Source: Megamerina dolium (lineage: Eukaryota; Arthropoda; Insecta; Diptera; Megamerinidae). From it: a DNA stretch of 64,000 bases. The position numbers and the translations under genes were made by a program. Each line of letters opens with the position of its first letter. Position 1 is the stretch's first letter. Below, in pieces: positions 36,862 to 47,176 of the stretch. The stretch is from contig OY978527.1 in NCBI GenBank assembly GCA_963854835.1, positions 26,280,557 through 26,344,556 of the forward strand, given 5' to 3'. The notes under the pieces were generated by a model that had not been told where the DNA came from, did not search any database, and saw only the letters and a program-made list of their open reading frames with translations.

Positions 36862-39468
36862 GTGTCCTTAAGATCTGCTTCTGGAATGCAAACGGTATTA
36901 ATAACCACAAAATTGAACTAAAGCATTTCTTAGATAGTAAAAATGTTGATGTAATGCTTCTAGCTGAAACACACCTTACAACCAAGTACAACTTCAATAT
37001 ACCAGGATACACATTCTATAGCACAAACCACCCTGACTGCAAAGCACATGGTGGTACAGGAATTCTCATTAGAAGCAGAATTAAACATTATTCTATTGAA
37101 GAATATTTAAAAAACTACTTACAAGCTACTTCAATATGTCTGTAATGCCTTAACAAAAATATAACACTTTCAGCTGTGTACTGTCCACCATGATTTTCAA
37201 TAACCGAAAAGGTATTTAAAGAACTCTTTGAGAAGCTAGGAAAGAGAATCTTGGTAGCTGGTGATTATAACGCCTAACATGCGTATTGGGGCTCTCGTTT
37301 AATAAATCCTAAAGGAAGGCAACTGTATAACACTATAATAAATCCACAAAACATGCTCAATTTCGTGTCTCCTGGCCAGCCAACATATTGGCCAACAGAC
37401 ATCTCGAAAATTCCTAATTTGATTGATTTTGCAGTCGTTCGAAATCTTAATCGAAATATTGTCACTGCCGAAATAAGTTACGAACTATCCTCAGATCACT
37501 CTCCTTTGTCAAAACTACCATTTAGGCTGACATCCCCAAAAACAGATTGGCTGAAATACAAAAATATAATAGTCATATCAACACCAGTCCTGTAATCCAG
37601 TCTGAGATCGACATCGATGATAATCTAAACATCATCACTACCATGCTCACTACTGCTGCAATAGTTTCAACCCCACGTGATTACCAAAAACATAAGAATG
37701 TTCGTATAGCCACCAACACCCAAATTGAAAAACTCGTTAATGAAAAGCGCCGGCGTCGAAGAGAATGGCAGACATGCCGGTCACCTGCATCAAAACAAAG
37801 ACTTAAGTGTGCTGAAAGAGCTCTGAAAGAAGCATTAAAACAGGATGAGGAATTTGAACAGCTAAAGTATATCGAAAAGCGACTAAGCGTAGTTCCAAAG
37901 CGAAACAAATTCGCTTTGGAACTCTTACAAAAAACTGAAAACGCCACTTGATGCAGAATTTCCAATCAGAAATCATGTCAGAAATTGGTCACGCTCTGTA
38001 GAAGAAAAAGCCAACACATTTGCTATACATTTATGTAATGTGTTCCAGCCCAATCCGCCCGCAAACGACTTTCGAATCCCTCCACATAGCACTGCAACTA
38101 GTGGCTTCACTCCCCTCAAAATATCATCCAAAGAAATTAACGAGATTATTAAGTACCAGCTTAATCCAAAGAAAGCTCCTGTTTTCGATGGCATTACACC
38201 AAAAATGCTAATTGAAATTCCAACGGCAGCTGTATTATTTTTAGTGGTTTTGTTTAATGCAATGCTAAAACTGGGCTACTTTCCTAACCAATGGAAAAAA
38301 TCACAAGTAATAATGATCCTAAAGCCAGGAAAAGATAAAACATTGCCGTCATCCTACAGACCCATAAGCTTTCTACCATGTCTCTCAAAATTATTTGAAA
38401 AACTGCTGTTAGTCCAACTCAGATCTCATCTTGAAGAACGTGACATAATTGCTCAGCACCAATTAGGATTTCGCGAAAAACATGGGACGATGGAGCAGGT
38501 CAACAGAATTACCAATGAGATACGGAAAGCATTTGAATACAAAGAGTATTGTTCAGCTATATTCCTCGATGTTGCTCAGGCATTTGATAGAGTGTGGCAT
38601 GAAGGGCTAAAGTATAAAATAAGAAAACTTCTACCAGAAAGCTCCCACCAAATACTAGAATCATACCTAGATAACCGTAGTTTTGTTGTAAAATATAAAG
38701 ACTTTTCCACAGAAGAATTCAATATCAAAGCCGGAGTTCCACAGGGTAGCGTCCTTGGCCCCATTCTATATGTATTATATACTTCCGATCTACCAACAAA
38801 TGCACGGTTTTTGACATCTACATTTGCTGACGATACTGCTATTCCAAGCCGTAATCGAAACCCAATTAAGCCATCCACAGATTTAGGGGTGCATTTAGTA
38901 CTTGTTGAAAAATGGTTATCTAACTGGCGCATAAAAGATAATGAGCCCAAATGTAAACATGTAACGTTCACACTTAACAAAAGCACATGCCCGACAGTTA
39001 CACTAAATAATATCGCCATAACTCATACAAATGAAGTCACCTACCTAGGGATACACTTAGATGGCGCAAGCACATCGAAGCAAAAAGAACTCAGATGAAA
39101 TTAAAAGCTTCTTGTCTGCACTGGCTCATCAATTTCAGATCCCCATTAAACTTGAAATACAAGGTCCTACTGTACAACAGCATAATAAAGCCAATTTGAG
39201 TTACGGAATTCAATTATGGGGGAACACTAGTAATAGCAATATTGAAATCATACAGAGATCTCAGTCTAAAATGTTAAGGATGATAACTGGTGCACCATGG
39301 TATATTAGAAATGAATGTATACACAATGACTTAAATATCCCAATGGTAGAAATTGAAGTTAAAAATACTAGAAGATTACAAAGACATCCAAACACACTAG
39401 CAAGAACCTTGCTCAATACCTGCTATACTTCGCGCCTTCGGAGAAAGGACCTGCCAGCCTTCCAATAA
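36858..39468 (+). pseudogene. Jockey-like element A, ORF2 (endonuclease-RT), decayed
   Basis: The ATG overlaps the ORF1 stop in ATGA. Apurinic-type endonuclease domain: ICFWNANGINNHKIELKHFL, LLAETHLTTKYN, stop at 37143, then broken segments including the SSDHSP-type motif (37490). The reverse transcriptase domain is open at 38040-39098: VIMILKPGKDKTLPSSYRPI, HQLGFREKHGTMEQVNRI, IFLDVAQAFDRVWHEGL, GVPQGSVLGPILYVLYTSDL, STFADDTAI. The C-terminal part (YGIQLWGNTSNSNIEIIQRS) is in another frame to 39468. Several frameshifts and stops make it inactive. It has no RNase H domain, as expected for Jockey-clade elements. Confidence 0.87.
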
Positions 39469-39530
39469 AAAGAAGAGCATCGTACAAAAAACATTGCTCT
39501 AGATAATAAGGAGCTACTGTTGTTGAATTA

Positions 39531-42500
39531 GATTTTTTTTTTTCAATTTTATCTATCTACTAAACAAAGCAAACAAATATAACATGTGATGTCATGAAGG
39601 ACATATATAATAGTAATGAGAGATTATGTAAAAGATATATTTAAAACATTTTTCCTTTTTAGTCTTTTAATATATTTAAGCTTAAGGAGCTCTCGCGCTA
39701 GAGTATTAGGATGATTACTTAGTCGTTCAGAGTAACGTTGGCAATGTTTCCCTATGTCTATTTTAATAGTGTCAATCTGTAGGTCCTTGTGTATATTTGT
39801 GTTACTGATGTACCAAGGAGCTCGGCAGAGACGTCAAAGGATTTTAGATTGAACACGCTGAATTTTCTCAATATTAGAGTTTGAAGAAGTGCCCCAAAGC
39901 TGAATGCCGTAGCTCCAAATTGGTTTAATGGTGGACTTGAATATAAGCATTTTATTATGAAGTGACAATTTCGAGGCGTTTCCAATTAACCAATGAAGTT
40001 TGGCTGCTTTTATTGGGCTGCACTTTTCTCCAAATTAAAGAAGTAAATCAAAACTTCCCGCAAATGCTGTTTTGTGGGCACAAAACTTGACATATTGAGA
40101 GCCAAAAAAAACTATGTTGTTTACACTCCGGGCAAATGACACATACTGAAAATGAAAGCTATGGAATGAGGTTATGACATGAATATAGTTTCAGTATTGT
40201 CTGATGCTTATATCCCGAACTACGCCATCTGTTGTAAATCCCGCATTTTTAATTGCGCTCCCAATAATTTAGCATGAGATTGCTTTGTTTCAATATGCTT
40301 CTTCCAGGTTAGCCTTCTATCGAGATGAAAGCCTAGATAGGTCACTTCGTTTTTTTGTGGTATTTTTTGACCATTAATTTGTAGTTGAGGGCATGTTTTT
40401 CTGTTCAACGTGAAAGTCATATGGACGCATTTTGATTCGTTGATTCTAATACGCCATGTCTCCAGCCAGTGACTTAAGTGACTTTGCAGTTTTTCTGACG
40501 CTTTACTGGGATTATCATCGACGCTCAAGATTGCTGTATCGTCTGCAAAAGTTGATGTGAAAAGATTGCCATTTGTTGGTATATCTGAAGTGTAGATTAG
40601 ATATAAAAAGGGACCTAAGACGCTTCCTTGCGGGACCGCAGCCATTATCGTACGTGTTTGAGTTAGATACGATCTTTGTTTAACCATAAATTTCCTATGC
40701 AACAGATAGCTCTTTAATATTTTGCAAATGTTATCAGGAAAGAGACAACCGATTTTGTGAAGTAGGCCATCATGCCAAACCTTATCAAAAGCTTGTGCGA
40801 TGTCCAGAAATACTGCTGAGCAGTACTGCTTTGCTTCGAACGCTTTTGTAATGTTAGATACTATTCTGTGAACTTGTTCTACTGTACCATGTTTTGCTCT
40901 GAACCCAAATTGATGCAACGGTATAATGTTATTTGCTTCAACAATTGGCTGTATCTTCAACATTAATAGTTTTTCAACCACTTTGGATAGGATAGGCAGC
41001 AGGCTAATAGGCCTGTACGACGATACATTAGTTGAATCTTTTCCAGGTTTTGCAATCATAATTATTTGGGAAATTTTCCATGCTGAGGGGAATTAACAAA
41101 GGCGTGATATTGCATTCATTATGTGTAACAGCTGTTTTACTGCAATTTGAGGTAGCTCGGCGATTATTTTGGCACTTATTTTATCATACCCTGCAGCTTT
41201 TTTGACGTTCAGTTCATTTATGATTTTGTTAAGTTCCTTTAAAGAAAATCTCACTAAGGTAGTAGAGCTGTTATTGGTCATGATTGGTAATCCTCCATCT
41301 CTTGTAGATTCATTTGGTTTGAAAACGCCTTCTAAGTGATTTTCAAATGCTTCTGCTTTATCTTGATCGCTTCTTGCCTATGATCTATCTGGCATTCGTA
41401 TTGGAGCCTCTCTTATTATCGGACACTTTACACCTTTGACTGCTTTCCACAGAGAATAATCTGTATCATTTGTTGCAGCAAGATTACTAATATATACATT
41501 TAAACGTCTCTCTTCGGCTTCTTTTAAGTGTTTTAGTGCAGTCTGCCAATTTTTGTTTTAGGTTTGGTGATCTATGCTGCTGCCATTCTCTCCTGGCTTT
41601 CCTTTTAATTTTAATTAATTCCTCAATATCGGCATTTGTATGTTTTTTATAATCTTGGAATTTATTTTGAGGTGTTGCAATTTTAGCAGCTTCATGAGAC
41701 AATTTGGTGAAATTTTCAACTGCACTGTCGACTTGCTTTACTGTCTTAAGAGGTATTTTAAGGCCAATGTGAGAACTAATATATTTTTTATAATTTAGCC
41801 AATTAGTGAATTTGTTTGTAAGATACTGGCTTGATTCACTGAAACTAACTAAAACATTTAGTAAAATGAACGATGGAGAATGATCAGATGAAAGTTCAAA
41901 GGATGGCCATGCCCTTAAATGGGTTCTTTTTAGACTTTTAGTTACTGCAAAGTCAATAAGATCCGGTACTTTTCTAGGATCCGAAGGCCAGTAAGTACCC
42001 ATATCTACCCATGCCATGATGATGCCATATCTACCGGCCAACCGGTAGATATGGCATCATATCCGTTGCTTGATATTGTCGAGAAAAGACGTCTACTTTT
42101 TGGAGATATAAGCCTGGAACCCCAATAAGTGTGCTTGACGTTATAGTCCCCCGCCGCGATAAACGTATGCCCTAAAGTTGAAAAAAATTCAGAAAATTGT
42201 GATTCTGTAATATTATGTCTAGGAGGACAGTAAACAGAAGATATTGTTAATTTTTGGGTACTTGTTTCTATACAAATAGAGGTGGAATGAATATATTCTT
42301 TGCAATATTCTTCTAATGCATAATGTTTTATTCTCTTTTTGATGAGGATAGCTGTCCCTCCTCTTGCCTTATTTTCAGGGTGTTTGGTATCATAAAGCGT
42401 AAACCCATTTATTGAAAAATTATTAAATTTTGTGAAGTGAGTTTCTGAAATAAGCATTACATCAACTTGATTTTTATGGAGAAATACTTCCAGTTCATTT

Positions 42501-43018
42501 TTATGTTGGCTTAACCCATTTGCATTCCAAAAACATAACTTTAGTTCGTTCATTGTTTTGACAGAATTGCTTGAAGGAGCATGGACTGATTTTTCATTAG
42601 CTCTTGCATTGAATTCATAAAATGTGTCATTAACTGGACCAGATTATTTACAGAATTTTCAAGAGTGTTTGGTACACTATCTTGATTAACTTGAACTGGA
42701 GGAGTAGTCCCCTTTAAAATGTTTGCATAAGATGTTGGCATGAGTAGTGTTTGTAACATTTTGTGGAGGAGGAGCAGATACATGCTCTATTTGAGGAGCA
42801 TTAACCATTGATGGGTTGCGAGGTCTTACTTGGGAAGTACTTTTAAGTTTGAGTTTGAGCTCAGTATAAACTGGACAACCTCTATAGTTTGCAGTGTGAT
42901 TTCCACCGCAGTTACTACATTTTTTAACAGAAGAATCTTCTTTGTTAACAATACATTTGGAGGTGGGATGAAAGTCACCACATATAACGCATACACTTCG
43001 TAGAGTGCAGTAAGATTT
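39531..43018 (-). mobile_element. Jockey-like element B, 5'-truncated, decayed
   Basis: Minus strand, convergent with element A. It begins inside ORF1 at the first zinc-knuckle region (KSYCTLRSVCVICGDFHPTS, KKCSNCGGNHTANYRGCPVY) and runs through the ORF1 tail. The ORF1 stop and ORF2 start overlap as ATGA at 42553-42550. Endonuclease: LCFWNANGLSQHKNELEVFL, MLISETHFTKFNNF, AAGDYNVKHTYWGS, then an inverted duplication at 42019-42060, then FELSSDHSPSF. RT: YRPISLLPILSKVVEKLL, HQFGFRAKHGTVEQVHRI, VFLDIAQAFDKVWHDG, PQGSVLGPFLYLIYTSDI, TSTFADDTAI. About 170 bases of foreign-looking sequence sit at 40035-40215. The last part (IKPIWSYGIQLWGTSSNSNI) ends at 39624, followed by a poly(A) tail seen as T-run 39531-39541. 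Confidence 0.86.
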
Positions 43019-43114
43019 TAAAACTTATTGTTAGATTCTTTAGGAATAGATTCAATAAATAAAGAAAATGTATCAAAAAAATATTGATATATTCTTGAAT
43101 ACCGAATACGTTTT

Positions 43115-43219
43115 TTTTTTGTTAACGTTTAATACTATTCGAATCAACCCTGTTTGATCACTGGATTCTGTTAATAATAATTGCAACACTTATTTTGTAC
43201 TAACTATGTCCAACTATTA
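43115..43219 (-). mobile_element. Gypsy-like 3' LTR, outer part (left of the LINE insertion)
   Basis: GTTTGATCACTGGATTCTGT and AATTGCAACACTTATTTTGT are the reverse complement of the U5 side of the solo LTR at 56194-56631 (ACAGAATCCAGTGATCG, AAATAAGTGTTGCAGTTATT). The LTR resumes at 45107 after the LINE. Confidence 0.78.
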
Positions 43220-45095
43220 CTTACTTACTTATGTGGCCATAACAACCGAATATCGATTTAGGCCGAAAATAACATGCTTCGCCAGCCATCTCTGTTCTTC
43301 GCTAGCTGGCGCCAGTTAGAAATTCCAAGCGCCGTCAGGTTCTCCAGTACTTGGTCTTCCTCTTCTGCATCGTCCTCCAGCGGGTTCCGAATATAACACC
43401 TTCTTAGCTGGAGCGTGTTCTTCCATTCGCTCGACATGACCTAGCCAGCGCAGCCGCTGGATTTTGATGCCCTTTACTATGTCAATATCGGCATACACCT
43501 CGTACAGCTCATGGTTGTACCTTATTCGGTACTCGCCACCAACGCAAATAGGTCCAAAGATCTTGCGTAGGACTTTTCTCTCGAAAACTCCAAGCATTCG
43601 CTCATCCGAGGTGGAAATTGTCCAGGCTTCAGCGCCATATGTTAGGACAGGCATGATGAGAGACTTGTAGAGTGTAGTTTTCGTTCTTCAAGAGAGGGCT
43701 CGACTTCTGAATTGCTTACTCAGCCCAAAGTAGCACCTGTTAGCAAGAGTTATCCTACGCATGATATCCGAGCTGACGTCATTACTGCTGTTAATGCTGG
43801 TTCCAAGATAGACAAAGTCCCTTACTACTTCAAAAGCGTAGTTGTCAACAGTGACGTGCTGCCGGGACTCTTTGTTTGTTGACACTAGATACTTCGTCTT
43901 GCACTCGTTCACCGTGAGACCCATCCGACGCGACTCTCTTTTCAACTCTGAGAATGCTGCACTAACTGCTCGCGTGTTCATGCCGATTATGTCAATATCG
44001 TCGGCATACGCTAACAGCATGACACTTTTGTTGAAGATAGTGCCATTATGTCGTAGATCAGCAGCTCGTATTATTTTCTCCATAATAAGATTGAAGAAGT
44101 CGCACGATAACGAATCACCTTGTCTGAAACCCCGTTCGTACTAAAAGGGGCGGAGAGGTCCTTCTCAATTTTCACTACACAACGGGAGTTATGCAGTGTC
44201 ATTCTACAAAGTCGAATGAGCTTTGCAGGAATACCGAATTCAGACATTGTTGCGTAGAGGTAATCCCTTACCGGACTGTCGAAAGAGGCTTTATAATCAA
44301 CAAATGTGGTGGTGGTGTGTGTCGATCTGTTTTTCTTGGGTCTTCTCCAGGATTTGGCGCAGTGTGAAAATCTGGTCGATGGTGGATTTACCAGGTCTGA
44401 AGCCACACTGATAAGGTCCAATCAGGTTGCTGAGCATAGGCTTCAACCTTTCACACAGTACGCTCGATAGAACCTTGTATGCGATGCTCAGGAGACTTAT
44501 TCCACGGTAGTTGGCGCAAATTGTGGGGTCTCCTTTTTTATGTATAGGACAGAGAACACTGAGCCTCCAATCATCAGGCATGCTTTCATCCGATCATATT
44601 CTGCTTATGAGCTGGTGCATGCGGGTGAGCAGCTCATCGCCTCCGGTCTTAAACAACTCGGCAGGCAGGCCATCAGCACCTGCAGCTTTGTTGTTCTTCA
44701 GCCTTAAAATGGCCGTTTCAATCTCGTCATAGTCGGGAGGTGGAACATCAACACCATCATCTGTAATTGGGGTTATCGGGCATTCTCCTCCACTGGCGGA
44801 ATTGTTCGTAGCATCGCCATTCAGTAACGTGGAGAAGTGTTCCCTCCACAGGCTCAGTACACTCTGGACATCTGTAACCAGATTCCCATTTCCATCACGA
44901 CAAGAAGAAGCTCCGGGATTTAAACCTACACTCAGGCGCTTGATCTTTTCGAAGAATTTTCGAGTCTCATTCTTGTCGATACACATCTCTATCTCCTCAC
45001 ACTCGCGTCTTTCCAACTCCCTCTTCTTGCGCATGAAAAGACGCTCCTTAACAGCTCGCGTTCCGCATGCACACAGGGTTTTTCTGTAGGCGGCG
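43220..45095 (-). mobile_element. 5'-truncated LINE inserted in the Gypsy-like LTR
   Basis: An exact 11-bp target duplication TCCAACTATTA flanks it (43209-43219 and 45096-45106). Minus-strand readings in order: RAVKERLFMRKKRELERREC, DYDEIETAILRLKNNKAAGA (RT entry block), DDWRLSVLCPIHKKGDPTIC, NYRGISLLSIAYKVLSSVL, GPYQCGFRPGKSTIDQIFTL, LLAYADDIDIIGMNTRAVSA (catalytic YADD), TLYKSLIMPVLTYG equivalents, and RLRWLGHVERMEEHAPAKKV at the end, followed by a (GTAA)n-type tail. Frameshifts occur near 44590, 44300, 44080 and 43690. The N-terminal endonuclease is missing. I cannot fix the clade (RTE-like is possible). Confidence 0.85.
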
Positions 45096-45106
45096 TCCAA
45101 CTATTA

Positions 45107-45440
45107 TATCAACTATTTATAATCACTCTTTAATTTAACTTGCTATCGTGTGATGTTGCGAAATTCAAAAATATGTTCCCGCTTTTGGCTAGTGTTCGGT
45201 TGACCTCGTTGGTGTTGTGACTCCAAATTTTAAATCAGCTGGTGGTCTTAACTCGTTTCCAAAAATTGCCATTGCTAGTCTAGTGGCCGTCGTATGATGT
45301 TGTGCGCATCGATATGCCATGAGGACCATTGGTATACGCACATCCCAGTGTTTCTAGTACATATTTATCTACAGTCTTTCTCAGATATTCCTCCATGGTA
45401 CGTTTAAACCGTTCTACCATGCCATCAGATTGTGGATGCA
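45107..45440 (-). mobile_element. Gypsy-like integrase end and LTR remainder
   Basis: From 45440 down, the minus strand reads HPQSDGMVERFKRTMEEYLR, the integrase block after the last catalytic region of Gypsy-superfamily elements. Broken readings follow with FGNELRPPADLKFG, typical of the integrase C-terminal side. From about 45170 to 45107 it matches the solo LTR (AATCACTCTTTAATTTAACT against 57855). The piece is continuous with 49996-50535 across Jockey element C. Confidence 0.78.
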
Positions 45441-45475
45441 GATTGTGGAGTTTCGCGAAAGTCACCAATAAGAGT

Positions 45476-45482
45476 GGACGTG
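45476..45482 (+). promoter_or_regulatory. Downstream promoter element of Jockey element C
   Basis: GGACGTG matches the DPE consensus RGWCGTG and would occupy +28 to +34 if transcription starts at the A of 45449, exactly the first element base after the target-derived sequence. The initiator (GGAGTTT) is a partial match to TCAGTY. Confidence 0.6.
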
Positions 45483-45562
45483 TTTCTTTCGATTTTTAGA
45501 AAAAAAAAAAAAAAAAAAAAAACAAATAAAATAATATAATTTGCAAACATTTTGATTATAAT

Positions 45563-47176
45563 ATGAGTGTTCAACGCTCTCCTCTCCGGCAACGGCAATC
45601 GCCTGTTAATGTGTGTGTAAACAATAATTTGCAATCACCCGCGCAAACCCCCCCGATAAGTGCATTATCAAATAAAACAGTTGATACACACTGCACAAGT
45701 GAAAGTAACAGTGCAAATCTTTTGCCTGCACATATTAAAAATTCATCAAATTTTGCAACAACAATAAATACAGACAAAAAAAATAATTTGTTCTATCGTG
45801 ATATACTATCTCCCTCTATACCGTGGAGTGTACAATGTGCTTCTCCTGCTGTAACACCAACAGCTACAACATCAAAGCAATCAAATAACGGCACTTCTAC
45901 TGAAGTGCACGACCCAGTAGTTAAAGCAACTAGTGCGATGACTAATAAAGAACCAGTTGCTGTTCAAACTGGTATTGATCGCTACATTACTGTAGTAAAG
46001 CGAAAGAGAAGTCCGCAAAATTCAAAACAAATGAATTCAACAAAAATTCAAAAGCAGAACACTGTCCCTATTAGTTCGGAAAATAGATACGCTCTGCTTT
46101 CAGGTGATGAAAGTGACGAAAATATTATCTCCAAGAAAAATTTCAAACCCCCACCCATTTTCTTGAGAGAACGCAACTCAGATAAGTTGATTTCTAGAAT
46201 TACAAGTCTTATAGGACCAAAGAATTTCCATGTTGTTCCTATTCGCAAAGGCCAAATTGAGGAAACAAAAGTGCAAATCTACAGCGAAACTCATTATCGC
46301 AAAGTAATAGCGGAATTTGATGCTGTAAAAAAGAATTACTACACATATCAGCTAAAAAGTAGTAAGGGCTTAATCGTTGTACTCAAAGGCGTCGAACCCA
46401 ACGTTGATATTAACGAAATCAAACTTGCCCTTCAGGAAGAAGGGTTTCAAGCCAAAACAGTGTTCAACATTCTCAACAAGAGCAATATACCTCAACCGTT
46501 ATATCGTATTGAGCTTCAGCCTGAAACAAAACCCCTAAAAAAAGGTGAAGTACACCCCATATATAAAATTCGATATTTATTGCATCGCAAAATCACAATC
46601 GAAGAACCCCATAAGAGAACTGGACCTCCTCAGTGCAGCAACTGCCAAGAATATGGACATACTAAGACATATTGTACCCTGCCAGCTGTTTGTGTGATTT
46701 GTGGAGATCTCCATAAATCAAACATATGCCCAAAATCTAAAGGCGATGCTAGCATAAAAAAATGCAGCAATTGTGGAGGTAATCACACCGCAAATTATAG
46801 AGGTTGCCCAGTATATACAACCCTAAAGCTAAATTTCTCTGCTAGCAATCAACCTCTAAAACCAGTTGAGCAAACTCAGATAGCCAACTCAAGTAAGAGA
46901 CAAAATATTGATGCAACACAATTCTTCTCTGCAATCCCAAACAAGAATCAAACCAATTCATACGCTAGCGTGTTAAAACAAAACCCACACCAACAAAGCA
47001 ATGTAAATAATGAGCAGAAACACTCACTGCCCACCCAACAGCCAAGTACCCTTGAACATTTGCTTCAAACATTGATTCAGAATATGAACCAATTCATGAA
47101 CTCAATGCAAACAATGATGCAAGAAATGATGAAAAATCAATCGATGTTACTCCAAACATTGCTATCCAGACCATGA
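45563..47176 (+). CDS. Jockey element C ORF1, zinc-knuckle RNA-binding protein, 537 aa
   Basis: Intact from ATG 45563 to TGA 47176. Residues 1-190 are low-complexity, Ser/Thr/Asn-rich. KPPPIFLRERNSDKLISRIT (from about 195) opens the PRE-type region of Jockey gag proteins, with LKSSKGLIVVLKGVEPNVDI. Three zinc knuckles follow: C358-S-N-C361...H366...C371, C377-V-I-C380...H384...C389, C401-S-N-C404...H408...C415. The C-terminal 50 residues are rich in Met/Gln/Asn (NQFMNSMQTMMQEMMKNQSM), possibly a coiled coil for multimerisation. The protein should coat element RNA and carry it to the nucleus. The stop overlaps the ORF2 start by ATGA, which suggests coupled termination-reinitiation. Identity to elements A and B is clear throughout. 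Confidence 0.93.
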   Translation: MSVQRSPLRQRQSPVNVCVNNNLQSPAQTPPISALSNKTVDTHCTSESNSANLLPAHIKNSSNFATTINTDKKNNLFYRDILSPSIPWSVQCASPAVTPTATTSKQSNNGTSTEVHDPVVKATSAMTNKEPVAVQTGIDRYITVVKRKRSPQNSKQMNSTKIQKQNTVPISSENRYALLSGDESDENIISKKNFKPPPIFLRERNSDKLISRITSLIGPKNFHVVPIRKGQIEETKVQIYSETHYRKVIAEFDAVKKNYYTYQLKSSKGLIVVLKGVEPNVDINEIKLALQEEGFQAKTVFNILNKSNIPQPLYRIELQPETKPLKKGEVHPIYKIRYLLHRKITIEEPHKRTGPPQCSNCQEYGHTKTYCTLPAVCVICGDLHKSNICPKSKGDASIKKCSNCGGNHTANYRGCPVYTTLKLNFSASNQPLKPVEQTQIANSSKRQNIDATQFFSAIPNKNQTNSYASVLKQNPHQQSNVNNEQKHSLPTQQPSTLEHLLQTLIQNMNQFMNSMQTMMQEMMKNQSMLLQTLLSRP

